From positions 1,240,418 to 1,283,546 of the forward strand of contig JAHNZQ020000227.1 of the NCBI GenBank assembly GCA_019155205.2: a DNA stretch of 43,129 bases, in the 5' to 3' direction. Every line of letters begins with the position of its first letter. Within the stretch, counting starts at the first letter, position 1. This stretch comes from Gracilaria vermiculophylla (Eukaryota; Rhodophyta; Florideophyceae; Gracilariales; Gracilariaceae). Position numbers and translations under genes: made by a program. Below the pieces are notes generated by a model, which worked only from the letters and a program-made list of their open reading frames with translations, was not told where the DNA came from and made no database searches. Shown in pieces: positions 23,061 to 32,424 of the stretch.

Positions 23061-24840
23061 AAGTCCATGCGGCCACAAACCACGTCTAAGTCGGTCAGCA
23101 GGTTCCAACAGCCGGCAAACGAGAATCCTAAGGACGACGCCAAAACTTCGTCATGCCGCATGACCGTCAAGGACGTGCGCATGACTGTCGACGTGGTCGA
23201 GCGCTGCAACAGCGGCAATGACGAGACCCTCGCGTCCAAGAAGCTGTCCAAGAAAGACGCGCCCAAAGGGCACCGGCAAACTTGAGGCTATCGAGACAGG
23301 CACCCTCAAGGTCATTTTCACGAAGAAAGGTAAAACGGCACTGTTCCCCTTTTTTCCTGCATGGACGATACCAGGCACCGTCCTCTCTCTGTCCTCTGGT
23401 CGATTGGTGCTCAAGAACATCAAATCCTCGTCACAGACGACGACGGCGCCATGACCAGCGAGGACCTCCTCATCGCCTTTCCATTTTGCGGCACCTGCAT
23501 GTGGACTCGAAGACCCTGCTCGAGGCGAACATTCACTCGCTCGACGGGACCGATCGGAGCCTCCCCAACCAAGCACCGTCCAACATGGACAAACTCGGGC
23601 GGCTGATAACCGCGCGCCTCAACAGGCTGTACGACAACGACACGCGCCCCGCAACCGATCGTTCTACGATCAACTACCACAAGGTCCGCTCCGAGGAAGA
23701 CGCATTCCCGGACCCGTCAGTGCTGGAACCCGTTCACGATGCCCAGCATGACGACATCTGCAAGGCCATTGAGGACATCGAAAAAACGGCCAAACAGAAC
23801 GGCCTGGCGGACACCTACGAGGCCAACCTCAAAGGCATCCTGCGTGACCACATGGACATCTTTCGTACGTCGTTCTACGAAGAAGACCGGCGAAACTCCC
23901 GCCGTTCAAGATCGAGCTAGCCCCAGACGCCAAGCCCGTCAAAGTCAGAATGCGCAACTACTCTTGAGACCAGAATGGGTTCATGCGCAAGTTTATTGAC
24001 GACCTGGGGGCTCACGGCATGGGGTATTCAAATCAGACGCCCAAAGTGCCATGTGCGCCGCTGCTCGTTCCGAAGCCTGGCGCGCTGTACCGGTCCACCT
24101 TGGACCTGCAGAAGGTCATTGTCTTCACGGTGCGGTACCACTTTCCAATTCCAAACCTGGAGCACAAAACCTCTGTCCTATTAGGCGCCGTATTCTTTGC
24201 GAACATCGACATGTACCACGGGTACTGGCAGCTGCTGCTCGCCCTGGTATCGCAAGAGTTCCAGTCCTTTATCCTATCAGACGGCATCTTCACGCCTATG
24301 CGGGTCTTGCATGGCACGACGAACGCATTCAGTCATTTACAGTCGTCTCTGACGGGCATCATCCCGGAAGACCTGCTGGCCAACATCCTCTTTTTGCTGG
24401 ACGACATCCTCTATTAAGCTCCTATACTTGGGAAGTTGCAAGCGTCCGTAATATCTTTCTTCTAGTTTTGCGCTAAGTACAACATCAAGCTGCACCAGGT
24501 GAAGTGCGTCCCCTTTAATAAGGAGGTCTGCTTGTGTGTGATCGCCTCATATCCGCCAACAAGATCCGCTACGACCCACGCGGAATCAACTGCCTGCTGT
24601 CTATGGAGCCGCTGACCACGGGGGCACACCTGCAGCAATTCGTTTCTGCCCTCCGATGGGGCAAGCAGGGGATGACAAACTTCACCGAGTTGGTATCCTC
24701 GCTGCAGGATTTTTTGGAGCGCGTTTACGGCCTTACAAAAAAGCGGAAAAAGCGCGCCGTGAGCCGTGTCCTCCTGGCCTCTCACGGCTGGAGCAAGCCC
24801 GAGTTGGATGCATTAAAAAACTGAAAAAAAGCGCAGGCCA
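23061..24840 (+). pseudogene. protease-RT region of element C (broken)
   Basis: The protease-like motif CNSGNDETLAS sits at 23205-23237; the expected catalytic Asp is Asn (AAC 23208-23210). A linker frame 23440-23920 contains RHLHVDSKTLLEANIHSLDG and HDDICKAIEDIEKTAKQNGL. RT: APLLVPKPGALYRSTLDLQK, FANIDMYHGYWQLLL, RVLHGTTNAFSHLQSSL and LFLLDDILY (the xxDD box, just before TAA 24415). The thumb/connection continues at 24534-24824 (ANKIRYDPRGINCLLSMEPL, HLQQFVSALRWGKQGM, KKRKKRAVSRVLLASHGWSK). At least three frame changes. Confidence 0.85.
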
Positions 24841-24896
24841 ACCAGGTCACGCCCGCGCATCGAGACACCATGCAACGTCTCTGCGTATAAACCGAC

Positions 24897-25793
24897 GTGT
24901 CCGATCGGGCCTGGACTGGGATCATAACCCAAGTGCCAATGTCAGACGTCACGCGCCCTCACAAGGAGAACTGCCACGCTCCCTTGTCATTCCTGTCCGG
25001 TAGGTTCGACAAGACGCAGCTCGTCTGTTCCATGGTCGAGAAAGAGGCCTTTGCGGTCATGAACACTCTCGACCGCATGCACTGGGTCGTCGCCACACCT
25101 TCATGTTTGGACATCTACACGGACAACAATAACCTCATCTTCCTCTCTGACCCCTTGGCCGTCGTCAGTGACGTGTCTCAGTCTTCGCTACGCAAATTAC
25201 TTCGCTGGGCTGTGAAGCTGACCGTGTATAGCTACACGTGCTACCACATCAATAACGAGGAGAACATCTGGTCAGACCTCCTGACCCATTTGTTCACTGT
25301 GCCGGCCCGGGTACGACGCCTCGTCCGTATCCCGAAGCTGCTCTCGTCGTGCAGCGACGACTTCGAGTGGCTTACACCGACAACGATCGCCTCCACCAAA
25401 GAGGACAGCTCATCTGCCCGACCGGACAACCTGATCCGCAAAGAAGAACTCTGGTCCTACCCTGACGGCGAGATATGGGTCCTCGAGGACGCCTCCGACT
25501 TGCGCTTTCGAGAGAGCGAGCTCGACAAAGATGCGATCATTTCGCATGTCTTGCAGTCCGAAACGGGCATGGTCGTCTTTCGACTACTCGGTCTGAGGAA
25601 TAGACCCGATGGTCTTCACGTCCCCATCCAATGGAAGGGACTCGGCGAAGCCGAAGACTCCCCGGAGCCGATTTCTCGCGTCTACGAAGACGTCCTGCAG
25701 CTCTTCGACAAGCTGCTCAAGCGCACGTCCACTTCACTAGACCTCTCCCCTCGGGCGTGCTACGAACTTGAACTCCGAAAGAGAGGAGTGTAG
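24897..25793 (+). CDS. RNase H fused to chromodomain-like C-terminus (element C, 298 aa open frame)
   Basis: The longest intact frame of element C. Residues 1-135 are RNase H: SDRAWTGIITQVP (just after the first acid), VEKEAFAVMNTLDRMHW, DIYTDNNNLIF, LRKLLRWAVKLTVY and ENIWSDLL, giving the expected acidic series. Residues 140-200 are the RNase H-integrase linker (RLVRIPKLLSS; GEIWVLEDASDLRF). The zinc finger and DDE core should follow but are missing: residues 203-210 pass straight to RESELDKDAIISHV and a chromodomain-like module (residues 224-275: VVFRLLGL, VPIQWKGLGEAEDSPEPIS). The deletion is in frame. The stop TAG (25791-25793) lies inside the 3' LTR. The ATG at 24897 is only the first in frame; translation would really come from gag-pol upstream, which is broken. 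Confidence 0.85.
   Translation: MSDRAWTGIITQVPMSDVTRPHKENCHAPLSFLSGRFDKTQLVCSMVEKEAFAVMNTLDRMHWVVATPSCLDIYTDNNNLIFLSDPLAVVSDVSQSSLRKLLRWAVKLTVYSYTCYHINNEENIWSDLLTHLFTVPARVRRLVRIPKLLSSCSDDFEWLTPTTIASTKEDSSSARPDNLIRKEELWSYPDGEIWVLEDASDLRFRESELDKDAIISHVLQSETGMVVFRLLGLRNRPDGLHVPIQWKGLGEAEDSPEPISRVYEDVLQLFDKLLKRTSTSLDLSPRACYELELRKRGV
25777..25788 (+). other. polypurine tract of element C
   Basis: GAAAGAGAGGAG, all purines, directly abutting the TGT of the 3' LTR at 25789. This is where plus-strand DNA priming would start. It is also coding sequence for the last codons of the 298-aa frame. Confidence 0.85.
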
Positions 25794-26127
25794 CGCGCTG
25801 CGCTAATTGCGCAGCATATGTCCAATAGAAATTTATCATATGTGACTCCAGTGTGACCCACGAAGCGGACTACAGCAGGTCAATCCCTATGGAGCCTATT
25901 CCGTCGTTCTGTCCTTCAGGATAGCTCACGATTTCCAACGGCGGCCGCCACTGGTGTGGCTCTAGCAGCAGCTGGCACGGCAGAAGTGCGCCGCTAGTGT
26001 AGTATAAGTCTTCCGTCTGGTCTCTCGCCTCAATAAACTCCGGGGCATCGATCATCCTCTGTCGATCAACCCTCTTGCACTTGGGTGAATCTCAGTCTCT
26101 CTGACTCCCTTATTCCGAGGCTCGTCA
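25789..26127 (+). repeat. 3' LTR of element C (339 bp)
   Basis: Starts TGTAGCGCGCTGCGCTAA and ends GGCTCGTCA; AATAAA near 26030. Same length as the 5' copy, with about 17% substitutions and no indels by hand alignment. Confidence 0.9.
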
Positions 26128-26880
26128 CACTCATGCAGTGCAAAACAGCAATACAGCAACGGTGCAAGCTGCAAATGATATCTTGCAGAACCTCATCTCT
26201 TATAAGTTTTCTCTCAATGAAAATAGTTTCTTTTAGCTCCTTCAAATTGCCATGTTGACGTGCGTTGTAGTACATACGACATGCACAACAAGCCCAAAGG
26301 CTTTCAATCAGATTTTTCTCAGGCGCATGGCTGGGTCAGGACAGTAAACGGATGATTTCCGGCGTACACCAATCATAAAGTTGCCCGGATACATGAATAA
26401 AACGTTCGTCTTGCTGGAAAATTTATGCCTCCCCGTGCGTTATGTCTGCACAATCTCATACATTGTCAACGAAAAGCTTTCTAAATATTGAAGAATACTA
26501 ATTCCATTTTAAAGTTAACAAAAACTGGCTACCAGAATGAAAGAAAAGGTTCAAACCATAAGTCTGCTTCATTTTTTGACGTTTAGAAAATACGCAATCT
26601 TCTTAACTCCTTGCATACCATCAAGACAAAAACCCATCCAGGCCATACAATTAAAGGTTGTTTTCGTCAGGAACAGTTATCTCGCGGCGCTGCAATTTAA
26701 GTAACATGTTTTGCATTTCAATGTGGCTGGACCTTTTTTGGGATTCAGCGTTTATGAAGATTTTTGGGCTTTTTATAGACAAAGCAATTTTTTGTTTTTT
26801 TAGCGCTTACAAGAGAAAAGACGCTGATACAGGGTACTGCAAATTATTTTCAGTTTACTTAGATTGATGGCGATGGCGTT
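26128..26880 (-). pseudogene. Tc1/mariner transposase remnant (DD34E)
   Basis: Translating the minus strand in one frame and ignoring stops gives the DDE core of a Tc1/mariner enzyme. VPDENNL then GLDGFLS holds the first Asp (codon 26666-26668). FSKRQKMKQTYG and LFFHSGSQFLL precede IFQQDERFIH with the second Asp (26408-26410). LLS-stop-PSHAPEKNLIESLW holds the Glu (26303-26305), exactly 34 residues after the second Asp. The C-terminal part NARQHGNLKELKETI...RCCIAVLHCM runs to the outer edge of the element C LTR. At least seven stops and no frameshift in the core. Such enzymes cut and paste at TA sites. Terminal repeats were not located. Confidence 0.85.
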
Positions 26881-27804
26881 GGCCCTAAAAAGCACTAAGC
26901 TGTAGAGTAAGGTAGCGTAAACTAAAACAATCTAGTTAGTAAAAAGCTCTGCCATTCTGTACCTCGAATTGTAATGCACTGTGAATTTTATCTACAATTT
27001 GAGGCTGGCCGTGCCACCTACTTGTGGCGGGACCGTCTCCGGCCAGTAGCCGTGCATTTAGTAGTGATAAACGGGTGCAATGCAAAATTTACAGGAAACC
27101 CTTCAGTAGCAGCAGAGCAACCTCCCAGAGAGCGTATAATGTAATAGTTTTATCAAGCCTATTGCGTCCTTGGCAGCTAATACATGGGTATCATTCCCAA
27201 GACAAAAATGTACGCCCTTATTCCTTTCGCTTCCATCATGATTCCACGTTTCACTAAGCTCTGAAGTTATAAAGCAAATATTGACCTCCGCGATGAGGGA
27301 CGGTTATGATAATTTACAAAAGGGCCTAAAAACTTGTCTATCATAAAAACCTCGCACTGGGTTAAGTACCAGGCCTTCGGAACACTGGAGCCGGTTTTAG
27401 TCATTGTAACATACGACTTGAAAGGATCATTATGATACAAAACGTACTGCATGCTTTCGCTGCTTGCCTATGCTTTCGCTTTTACAACTTAAATTGCTCA
27501 TGACCAATATCCACACGATGTAATAGACCTCCTGCGTTGTTAGAGATCAGTAAAGCAGTATCCGACGTATTAGTTGGAAACGATTGTTTCCAAACCTTTC
27601 ATTACATCGGCACGCAGTTACCTGACTCAACTGTAGTGACTTTCAGCTGCGCAGTACTATGATGACCAATATATCAATTTCAATTCAATACATCTCTCGC
27701 AATATTTACACAACGATCTCACTAAACATATATACTACTGTTCTTCATTTGTAATGAGTGATTCTTTGTGTATTTCTTGAGTCTTCGACTGTACAAACCA
27801 CTGC
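26881..27804. other. no gene seen
   Basis: AT-rich. Contains a small perfect palindrome, TTGGAAAC/GTTTCCAA with a 4-nt loop (27574-27593), which could belong to the end of the following transposon, but no matching copy exists beyond 29157. Confidence 0.4.
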
Positions 27805-29157
27805 ATGATACTATCCAAATCTTCTAATGCACCTTGTACCGCAACATTAAGTCCTTCAATCACAAAAATGCCTACCAATCTTCCGTTGTCTACTGATGAA
27901 ACTCGTACTGCATTGGAGCTTCTTGCCGATGCGCAAATTACACGAGATACCGAGCTTGAAAAATACAACTGTGAGCCTGATCTGACCGATAGCGATGAAG
28001 AAGCGGACTCGCCTTGTCCAACATACGACTCATTCTTTTGCGACGGGGGTTCTAGCGCCATTCGTGAGATGAAAAATTTCACTACACCTGAATTTGATTC
28101 TCTTTGGAACGGTATAGAAGTAAATGTGCGAGCTAAATGGAACATTGGGCGCGGTCGCAGATACCAGTACACTCCCAAAGATATTTTATTCATGGCCTTG
28201 GCTACTCTCAAGCATGGAGGGCAATGGGACTTTTTAGGAAGTATGTTTAAAATCAAAGGAGCTACCTTTGAAAGAATGATCACCTGCTTCATTCACGTAG
28301 TTGCCGATGATATTTCTCAAGGCTTCATTTACGATTTGGACGGCAAGTAAAATCTAGGTAAACTGGTGAAGAACAACAAAACTATTAAACATTCCAATTA
28401 AGCCCGTTACGCAACGGATGTATTCTTTCAGCAGTCAAATCACCCAAGTGGAAACATGCAGGAAGGCAAAGTTTATTATAGTTGCAAACATAAGCCATAT
28501 GGCTTTAAAACGGAGATGTCAGTCATGTCTAATGGAATGGTGCTAGGTTTGACCGACCACTACCCTGGTTCGAAAGCGGATATGGATTTATTCTACGAGA
28601 ATCTGGAATTTCACCAGACTGCGTTAGAGAAGAGAACAACGGAGAAAGATATACCGGAAATTGGAGAGCTGGTGGATAAGTACGAGAATCAATGGGCCGT
28701 TTTGGCAGACAAGGGATACCAAGGCGGAGAATTTCGTGTACGTTTGATTAATCCGACTAGGAAGCCTCCCCATGGAATTTTGATTGCGGAACAGAAATCT
28801 CGTAACAGGAAAATTTCCTCTGATAGGGTCCTGATTGGGAATTTTTTTGGACGTCTGGTAGGTCTATGGGGTGTTTTTGCAGGCAAATGGAGATATGGAG
28901 AGAAGCTTTATAATTGTTTTATGCAGTTGGCTGTTGCTCTCACGAATCTAAATATGCGCTGGTATCCTCTACGCAAGAAGGATTTGGAAACGTATATTCG
29001 TCTTCGCAATCGTCTTTATCATATCGGTGAGTCTATGGCTGCAAAACTCCGAGAGGTCCAACGAAAGTATCGTCAGAAAAAACGAATGCGTCTGGACAAA
29101 ACGTTTGGCGGCGCCTGTTCTTATGACGAAACGTTAGCACCTGAAGATGAAGTATAA
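27805..29157 (+). pseudogene. Harbinger/IS5-like (DDE_Tnp_4) transposase D
   Basis: A single frame from ATG27805 (alternative ATG27868) to TAA 29155-29157, 450 codons, interrupted only by TAA 28348-28350 and TAA 28399-28401. The N-terminal acidic segment (DSDEEADSPCPTYDSFFCDG) is followed by a DNA-binding-like region (NVRAKWNIGRGRRYQYTPKD, TLKHGGQWDFLGSMFKIKG). Catalytic landmarks: ARYATDVFFQQSN (first Asp), VLADKGYQGG (second Asp) and RVLIGNFFGRLVGLW, where family members have Glu before NFFG; here the codon is GGG (28837-28839). The C-terminus is basic (RKYRQKKRMRLD). Two stops plus loss of the third catalytic acid indicate an inactive but young-looking copy. Arrangement and motifs resemble transposases common in oomycetes. 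Confidence 0.85.
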
Positions 29158-29322
29158 GCACAACGATCGCTTTACCACGCAACTATGGTATATCTGTTAT
29201 AAAACTACACTCTTTCTCTCGCAAGGTGTATACTGCCCAAATATAGTGATTCAACGTAATTTGCAGATGATCACCCACCTAAAAAGTAGTAGAGTTTTAG
29301 GTCTAAACTACGCAAACACTCT

Positions 29323-29729
29323 TTAACAGCGTGGGAGACCTAATGATTCTTTTTGCTGTACGTTCAATCGTCCTTTTTCAAATTTCACGCTCTCTGAATT
29401 TAATCGGTGGCTTTCTTTTGTTTGTTTGAGAGGAAAAGTTCCTATACTGTCATCAGAAGTAGATATCGGAACTCGTTTTGTTTGTCTAGGATGTAACTTG
29501 CACTTTTGGCTTTCGTTACTAGCAATTTCATGTGTCTTGCTCACGGGCTTTTGAGCCTTTTGTTCGATAAATGCTTCCACATCAATCAATCTTTGTTTCT
29601 TCTGCTTTTCTCGTCCATCAAAAACCGTGTGGCTTCTGTCATTTCATATATTTCCAAGATCAAAGCGTGCAGAAATGGTGGTTTCTCCCCATGTTCTTCG
29701 ATAACTTTAGACACATGAAGCCTTTCCAT
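29323..29729 (-). pseudogene. small ORF convergent with transposase D (about 135 aa with one frameshift)
   Basis: ATG at 29729 begins MERLHVSKVIEEHGEKPPFL; the frame then continues, after a shift near 29600, as REKQKKQRLIDVEAFIEQKA to TAG/TAA-type end at 29323. Charged, helical N-terminal half, lysine/serine-rich C-terminal half. It lies 165 bp beyond the transposase stop and tail to tail with it, like the ORF2 next to the Harbinger transposase at 10 kb, so it may be the second gene of transposon D. No domain recognised. Confidence 0.4.
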
Positions 29730-30785
29730 ATTAGCAGTTTTTCTAAATTATATTAGTATTCTGACATGATATATAAGTATTTGGTGGGACAGGTGATTCA
29801 TGTATGTAAAGATTGTGGACGAAACCAGTTGCAAGATTGTTTTGAGCTTTTTTTCATTTTGCAGTTCATGCTCACACCATTTGGTTATGTGAGCGCCTTA
29901 AATGAGCCCAGCGCGCAAGAAAACTAATCAAATTCATCGGTTAAGTAGGAGCATCTGTTTTGTGTATACGGTGCTGCGGTAAGCTGACCTTCTATTGATT
30001 TTTGTATTTTACAAGTATCAGTCGGGTGTGGTGAACAGAATTCGGTGCCCGGCGGCAGTGCCTTATGTCTTCAGTTGGTGATGCTGTCTGAGATATGATC
30101 TTGGTACCCAAGCAAGCTTGAATATGATTATCATGACGCCCACGTCACTTAGAGAATGTACGAAAAGATGCTCGTAAAACTCTGCATGCAGACGAGCTAT
30201 ATGCGAAGCTTTCGTGTCCGCTCTGTATTCGACATTTTCAGAAAATTGGTCCTTGCGTGAATTCTCCTTTGCTCACAATTCCGAGTTCAACCTCGATGTG
30301 TTTGAAATTTAACTTTAAATGTTCTGTCATCAAAATTATTATTTAAAATTTACTCCGAAGCGTTAGCTATTTGTAAGCTTCAGGAGTTGTTTAACCGAAA
30401 GGAACTTTAAATACTGGCCTCACGCTAGAAAAGACAAGCTGATACGTAGTTTCATAAACTCAACATAAAATGATGTATCGTCTTGCCTAAAAAAATCTAT
30501 ACAACGAATACATAATTTTATCACATGAATTTACTCTTTGTCAACCGATTTATCTGTTTTGCTGCCAATGCTGTTGTTAAATCAATGGGTACAGCACTTA
30601 TTGGAGCACTCTTGAAATCACAAATCACAAAATGCATCCGCACAAATTGTGATAAAAACCCGTTGAAATGCGATTATGGCACGCGCGTAAACCTCGATCT
30701 CTTCCAACGGTTACCCCCTTGGAAGCAGAGCCTGTGGCTGTATCAAATCTCTTGCCATACAACTTTGGCCCGCTGTTCGGCGCCC
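29730..30785. other. AT-rich spacer without a gene
   Basis: No protein-like frame. The minus-strand coding remnant J appears to end at 30786; nothing else can be supported here. Confidence 0.45.
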
Positions 30786-31512
30786 TCACTTCACCACGAC
30801 ACCGTTTGGCGAAGTTCTCAAAGCCTTCTCGCCGCTCCGCTTCTCCGTTGCCGTAGAAACACCACTGCCCTGCTTCGTCTTTAGTTTCGATAGTTGTTGC
30901 GCTTCTCGCAGCAACATCACCACATTGCTAATGGTGACGTTGGGGTTTTCTCTTTTCCAACCTTGCGCCCACTTAGTTCACACATAACTTCTAATCCTTC
31001 CCACTTCTTGTGGTGGCACGTTCATCTTGCAGAAACGTTGCGTCAATATCAGTTCTTCAGCACAGTGGTGCTCAATCGTTGCCTTTCGAAAGCCTGTGAT
31101 TCTTTAGCGCATAATTTGTGCGTAACGTCCAGTCTCCATCACAGTGCAATTCACAACGATCAACGAAGCTCTATCGTTTGATGATTTGTGCTGTCCCCTT
31201 CTAATTTGGCTACGCTTTCTGCAATTGTACGTTTATCATCTTTGTACCTGTTTATCTGCTTTGGGAGTTGTTCTAACACCACTGCATCTCCTCCTTAACC
31301 AACTGCATTGGTGTTTACCCTTCAATCAATCAATGGAAAACGTTCCTATTTGTTCCGTGCTATGGCGTGCAGGTAGCTAATATGTCCCTGCTCTACGCTC
31401 GAAGCGTGTACAACCGTTTCGTCTTTGGAATTGCCTCCGCATCTCTTGACCAACCAGTCCTAACTTTTGCGCGATTTTTGTCTGTCGCTCTGTCCTCCTA
31501 CACTGAAAAGGT

Positions 31513-31591
31513 TGTTGGAAAACAGATGGGCTATTTGCGCTATACTCTCTTGTGACACAGGGCGCACAGTTCACCATCTGAACTATCAACA
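31513..31591 (-). repeat. TRIM LTR, left copy (79 bp)
   Basis: TGTTGGAAAACAGATGGG...CTATCAACA. 78 of 79 bases match the right copy, implying a recent insertion compared with the other elements here. Confidence 0.9.
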
Positions 31592-31689
31592 CGCTCCCTC
31601 GCCCTGTACTTCCTTACAGGACGAGACCTCGAGCTTACAGTAGCCAATCTTCACTACTGCTGTACACCTGTACAATTTCTCAGGCTCAG

Positions 31690-31740
31690 GTCACTTCTGG
31701 GAGTCGAACCCAGGGTCCTAGCGTCTAGCTGGGCCCATAA
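31690..31740 (-). other. tRNA-like T-arm and B-box inside the TRIM core
   Basis: On the minus strand GGTTCGACTCC (31700-31710) matches the tRNA B-box, within a perfect T-arm: CTGGG, loop TTCGACT, CCCAG (31697-31713). Upstream GGGCCCAGCTAG resembles a degenerate D-arm, but no anticodon arm or complete acceptor stem fits, so this is not a tRNA gene. It could derive from a tRNA or a SINE. Confidence 0.5.
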
Positions 31741-31742
31741 CC

Positions 31743-31821
31743 TGTTGGAAAACAGATGAGCTATTTGCGCTATACTCTCTTGTGACACAGGGCGCACAGT
31801 TCACCATCTGAACTATCAACA
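31743..31821 (-). repeat. TRIM LTR, right copy (79 bp)
   Basis: TGTTGGAAAACAGATGAG...CTATCAACA; followed by the AAGGT duplication. In the inferred minus orientation this is the 5' LTR. Confidence 0.9.
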
Positions 31822-32424
31822 AAGGTTCCTGCATTCTCTGGAACTGAAACATTGTTTCATTGTCACGGGTATTTAGAAGTTCCAACGTCCGGCTACGGGT
31901 AGCGCTCTGCTTCCGAAACTTTGATGCGCACATGTCGCCGTAACATACTTTGTCGGCTTGCTGCTCTTCTGTTCTTGCTCTTTTGTAGTTCGACAGATCA
32001 GATCTCCGCAAAATTACGGACGGAAAAGATCGTATACCAAAAGTACACAAGACATTGAATGTGTGTGTGAGGCAGTGTAGGGCTTTCAGGTGTGCTCGTG
32101 GCAGATAAGTGTACTGAAGAAAGTAGAAATTTGCAGAACACTGCTGGGAAATCACTTACACCGACGACCATACCAGAAGATGGTTGCTCCGGATTTGGTG
32201 AAGAAGTGGTCAGGTCTGTTACTCGCCCACGTGTAGCGATGGACCCACTCCAATCAGGCCCGTCAGTTGCAATTGGAAATGGGAGAGATTAAATCAGACC
32301 ACAGGAAGGAGGGCAATGTGTAGCCGAAGCGGGACTTCAAGGAAGAAATAAAAATCTCTCTCCGCAGCGAGAATTATCGGGAGTGGCCCCAACGTCTACC
32401 CCAATTCGGAAAAGATCTCCGAAA

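Larger units (their letters stand above)
20974..26127 (+). mobile_element. LTR retroelement C, integrase-deleted
   Basis: Bounded by two 339-bp direct repeats with TGT...TCA ends. Internal order is gag (interrupted by an insertion), protease-like, RT, RNase H, then directly a chromodomain-like C-terminus. A purine tract sits immediately before the 3' LTR. My hand alignment of the LTRs gives about 59 mismatches in 339 (about 17%) without indels, so the insertion is old. The RT/RNase H family (motifs LDLQKV, HGYWQLLL, VLHGTTNA, LRKLLRWAVKLTVY) is one I associate with oomycetes. Flanking 5-mers (TCCTT, CACTC) do not match, so no target duplication is visible. Confidence 0.9.
31513..31821 (-). 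mobile_element. complete TRIM-like element, 309 bp
   Basis: Two 79-bp direct repeats (31513-31591, 31743-31821) differing at one base (31529/31759), each with TGTTG...CAACA ends, flank a 151-bp core. The 5-bp sequence AAGGT occurs on both sides (31508-31512, 31822-31826), a target duplication of LTR-element size. Excising the element with one duplication copy joins ...RMQEP to FQCRRTE in a single reading frame of remnant J. The purine-rich GGGCGAGGGAG next to the left repeat on the minus strand suggests minus orientation. There is no coding capacity, so it depends on proteins of another element. A primer-binding site is not clear. Confidence 0.85.
30786..32130 (-). pseudogene. unrecognised coding remnant J, split by a TRIM
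   Basis: Three protein-like minus-strand segments. First, 32020-31827: SNYKRARTEEQQADKVCYGD, then LELLNTRDNETMFQFQRMQE. Second, directly after the TRIM, 31512-31380: FQCRRTERQTKIAQKLGLVG, QEMRRQFQRRNGC. Third, 31295-31150 (VVLEQLPKQINRYKDDKRTI) and 31010-30786 (KWAQGWKRENPNVTISNVVM, LLREAQQLSKLKTKQGSGV), ending at TGA 30786-30788. It is rich in Gln, Arg and Glu, suggesting coiled coil. It lies head to head with the Myb/SANT-like gene at 32425. Family unknown; could be a transposon accessory or gag-like protein. Confidence 0.5.

Noticed and set aside
20969..26132. Target-site duplication around element C
   Set aside because: Flanking bases TCCTT and CACTC differ, so none can be claimed; it is old or rearranged.
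28346..28404. An intron removing both stops of transposase D (GTAAAAT...TTAAG)
   Set aside because: Splicing there would leave the following conserved segment out of frame, and family members are collinear through this region, so the stops look like mutations.
31690..31740. A functional tRNA gene
   Set aside because: Only the T-arm and B-box are tRNA-like; no anticodon arm and no matching acceptor stem could be folded.
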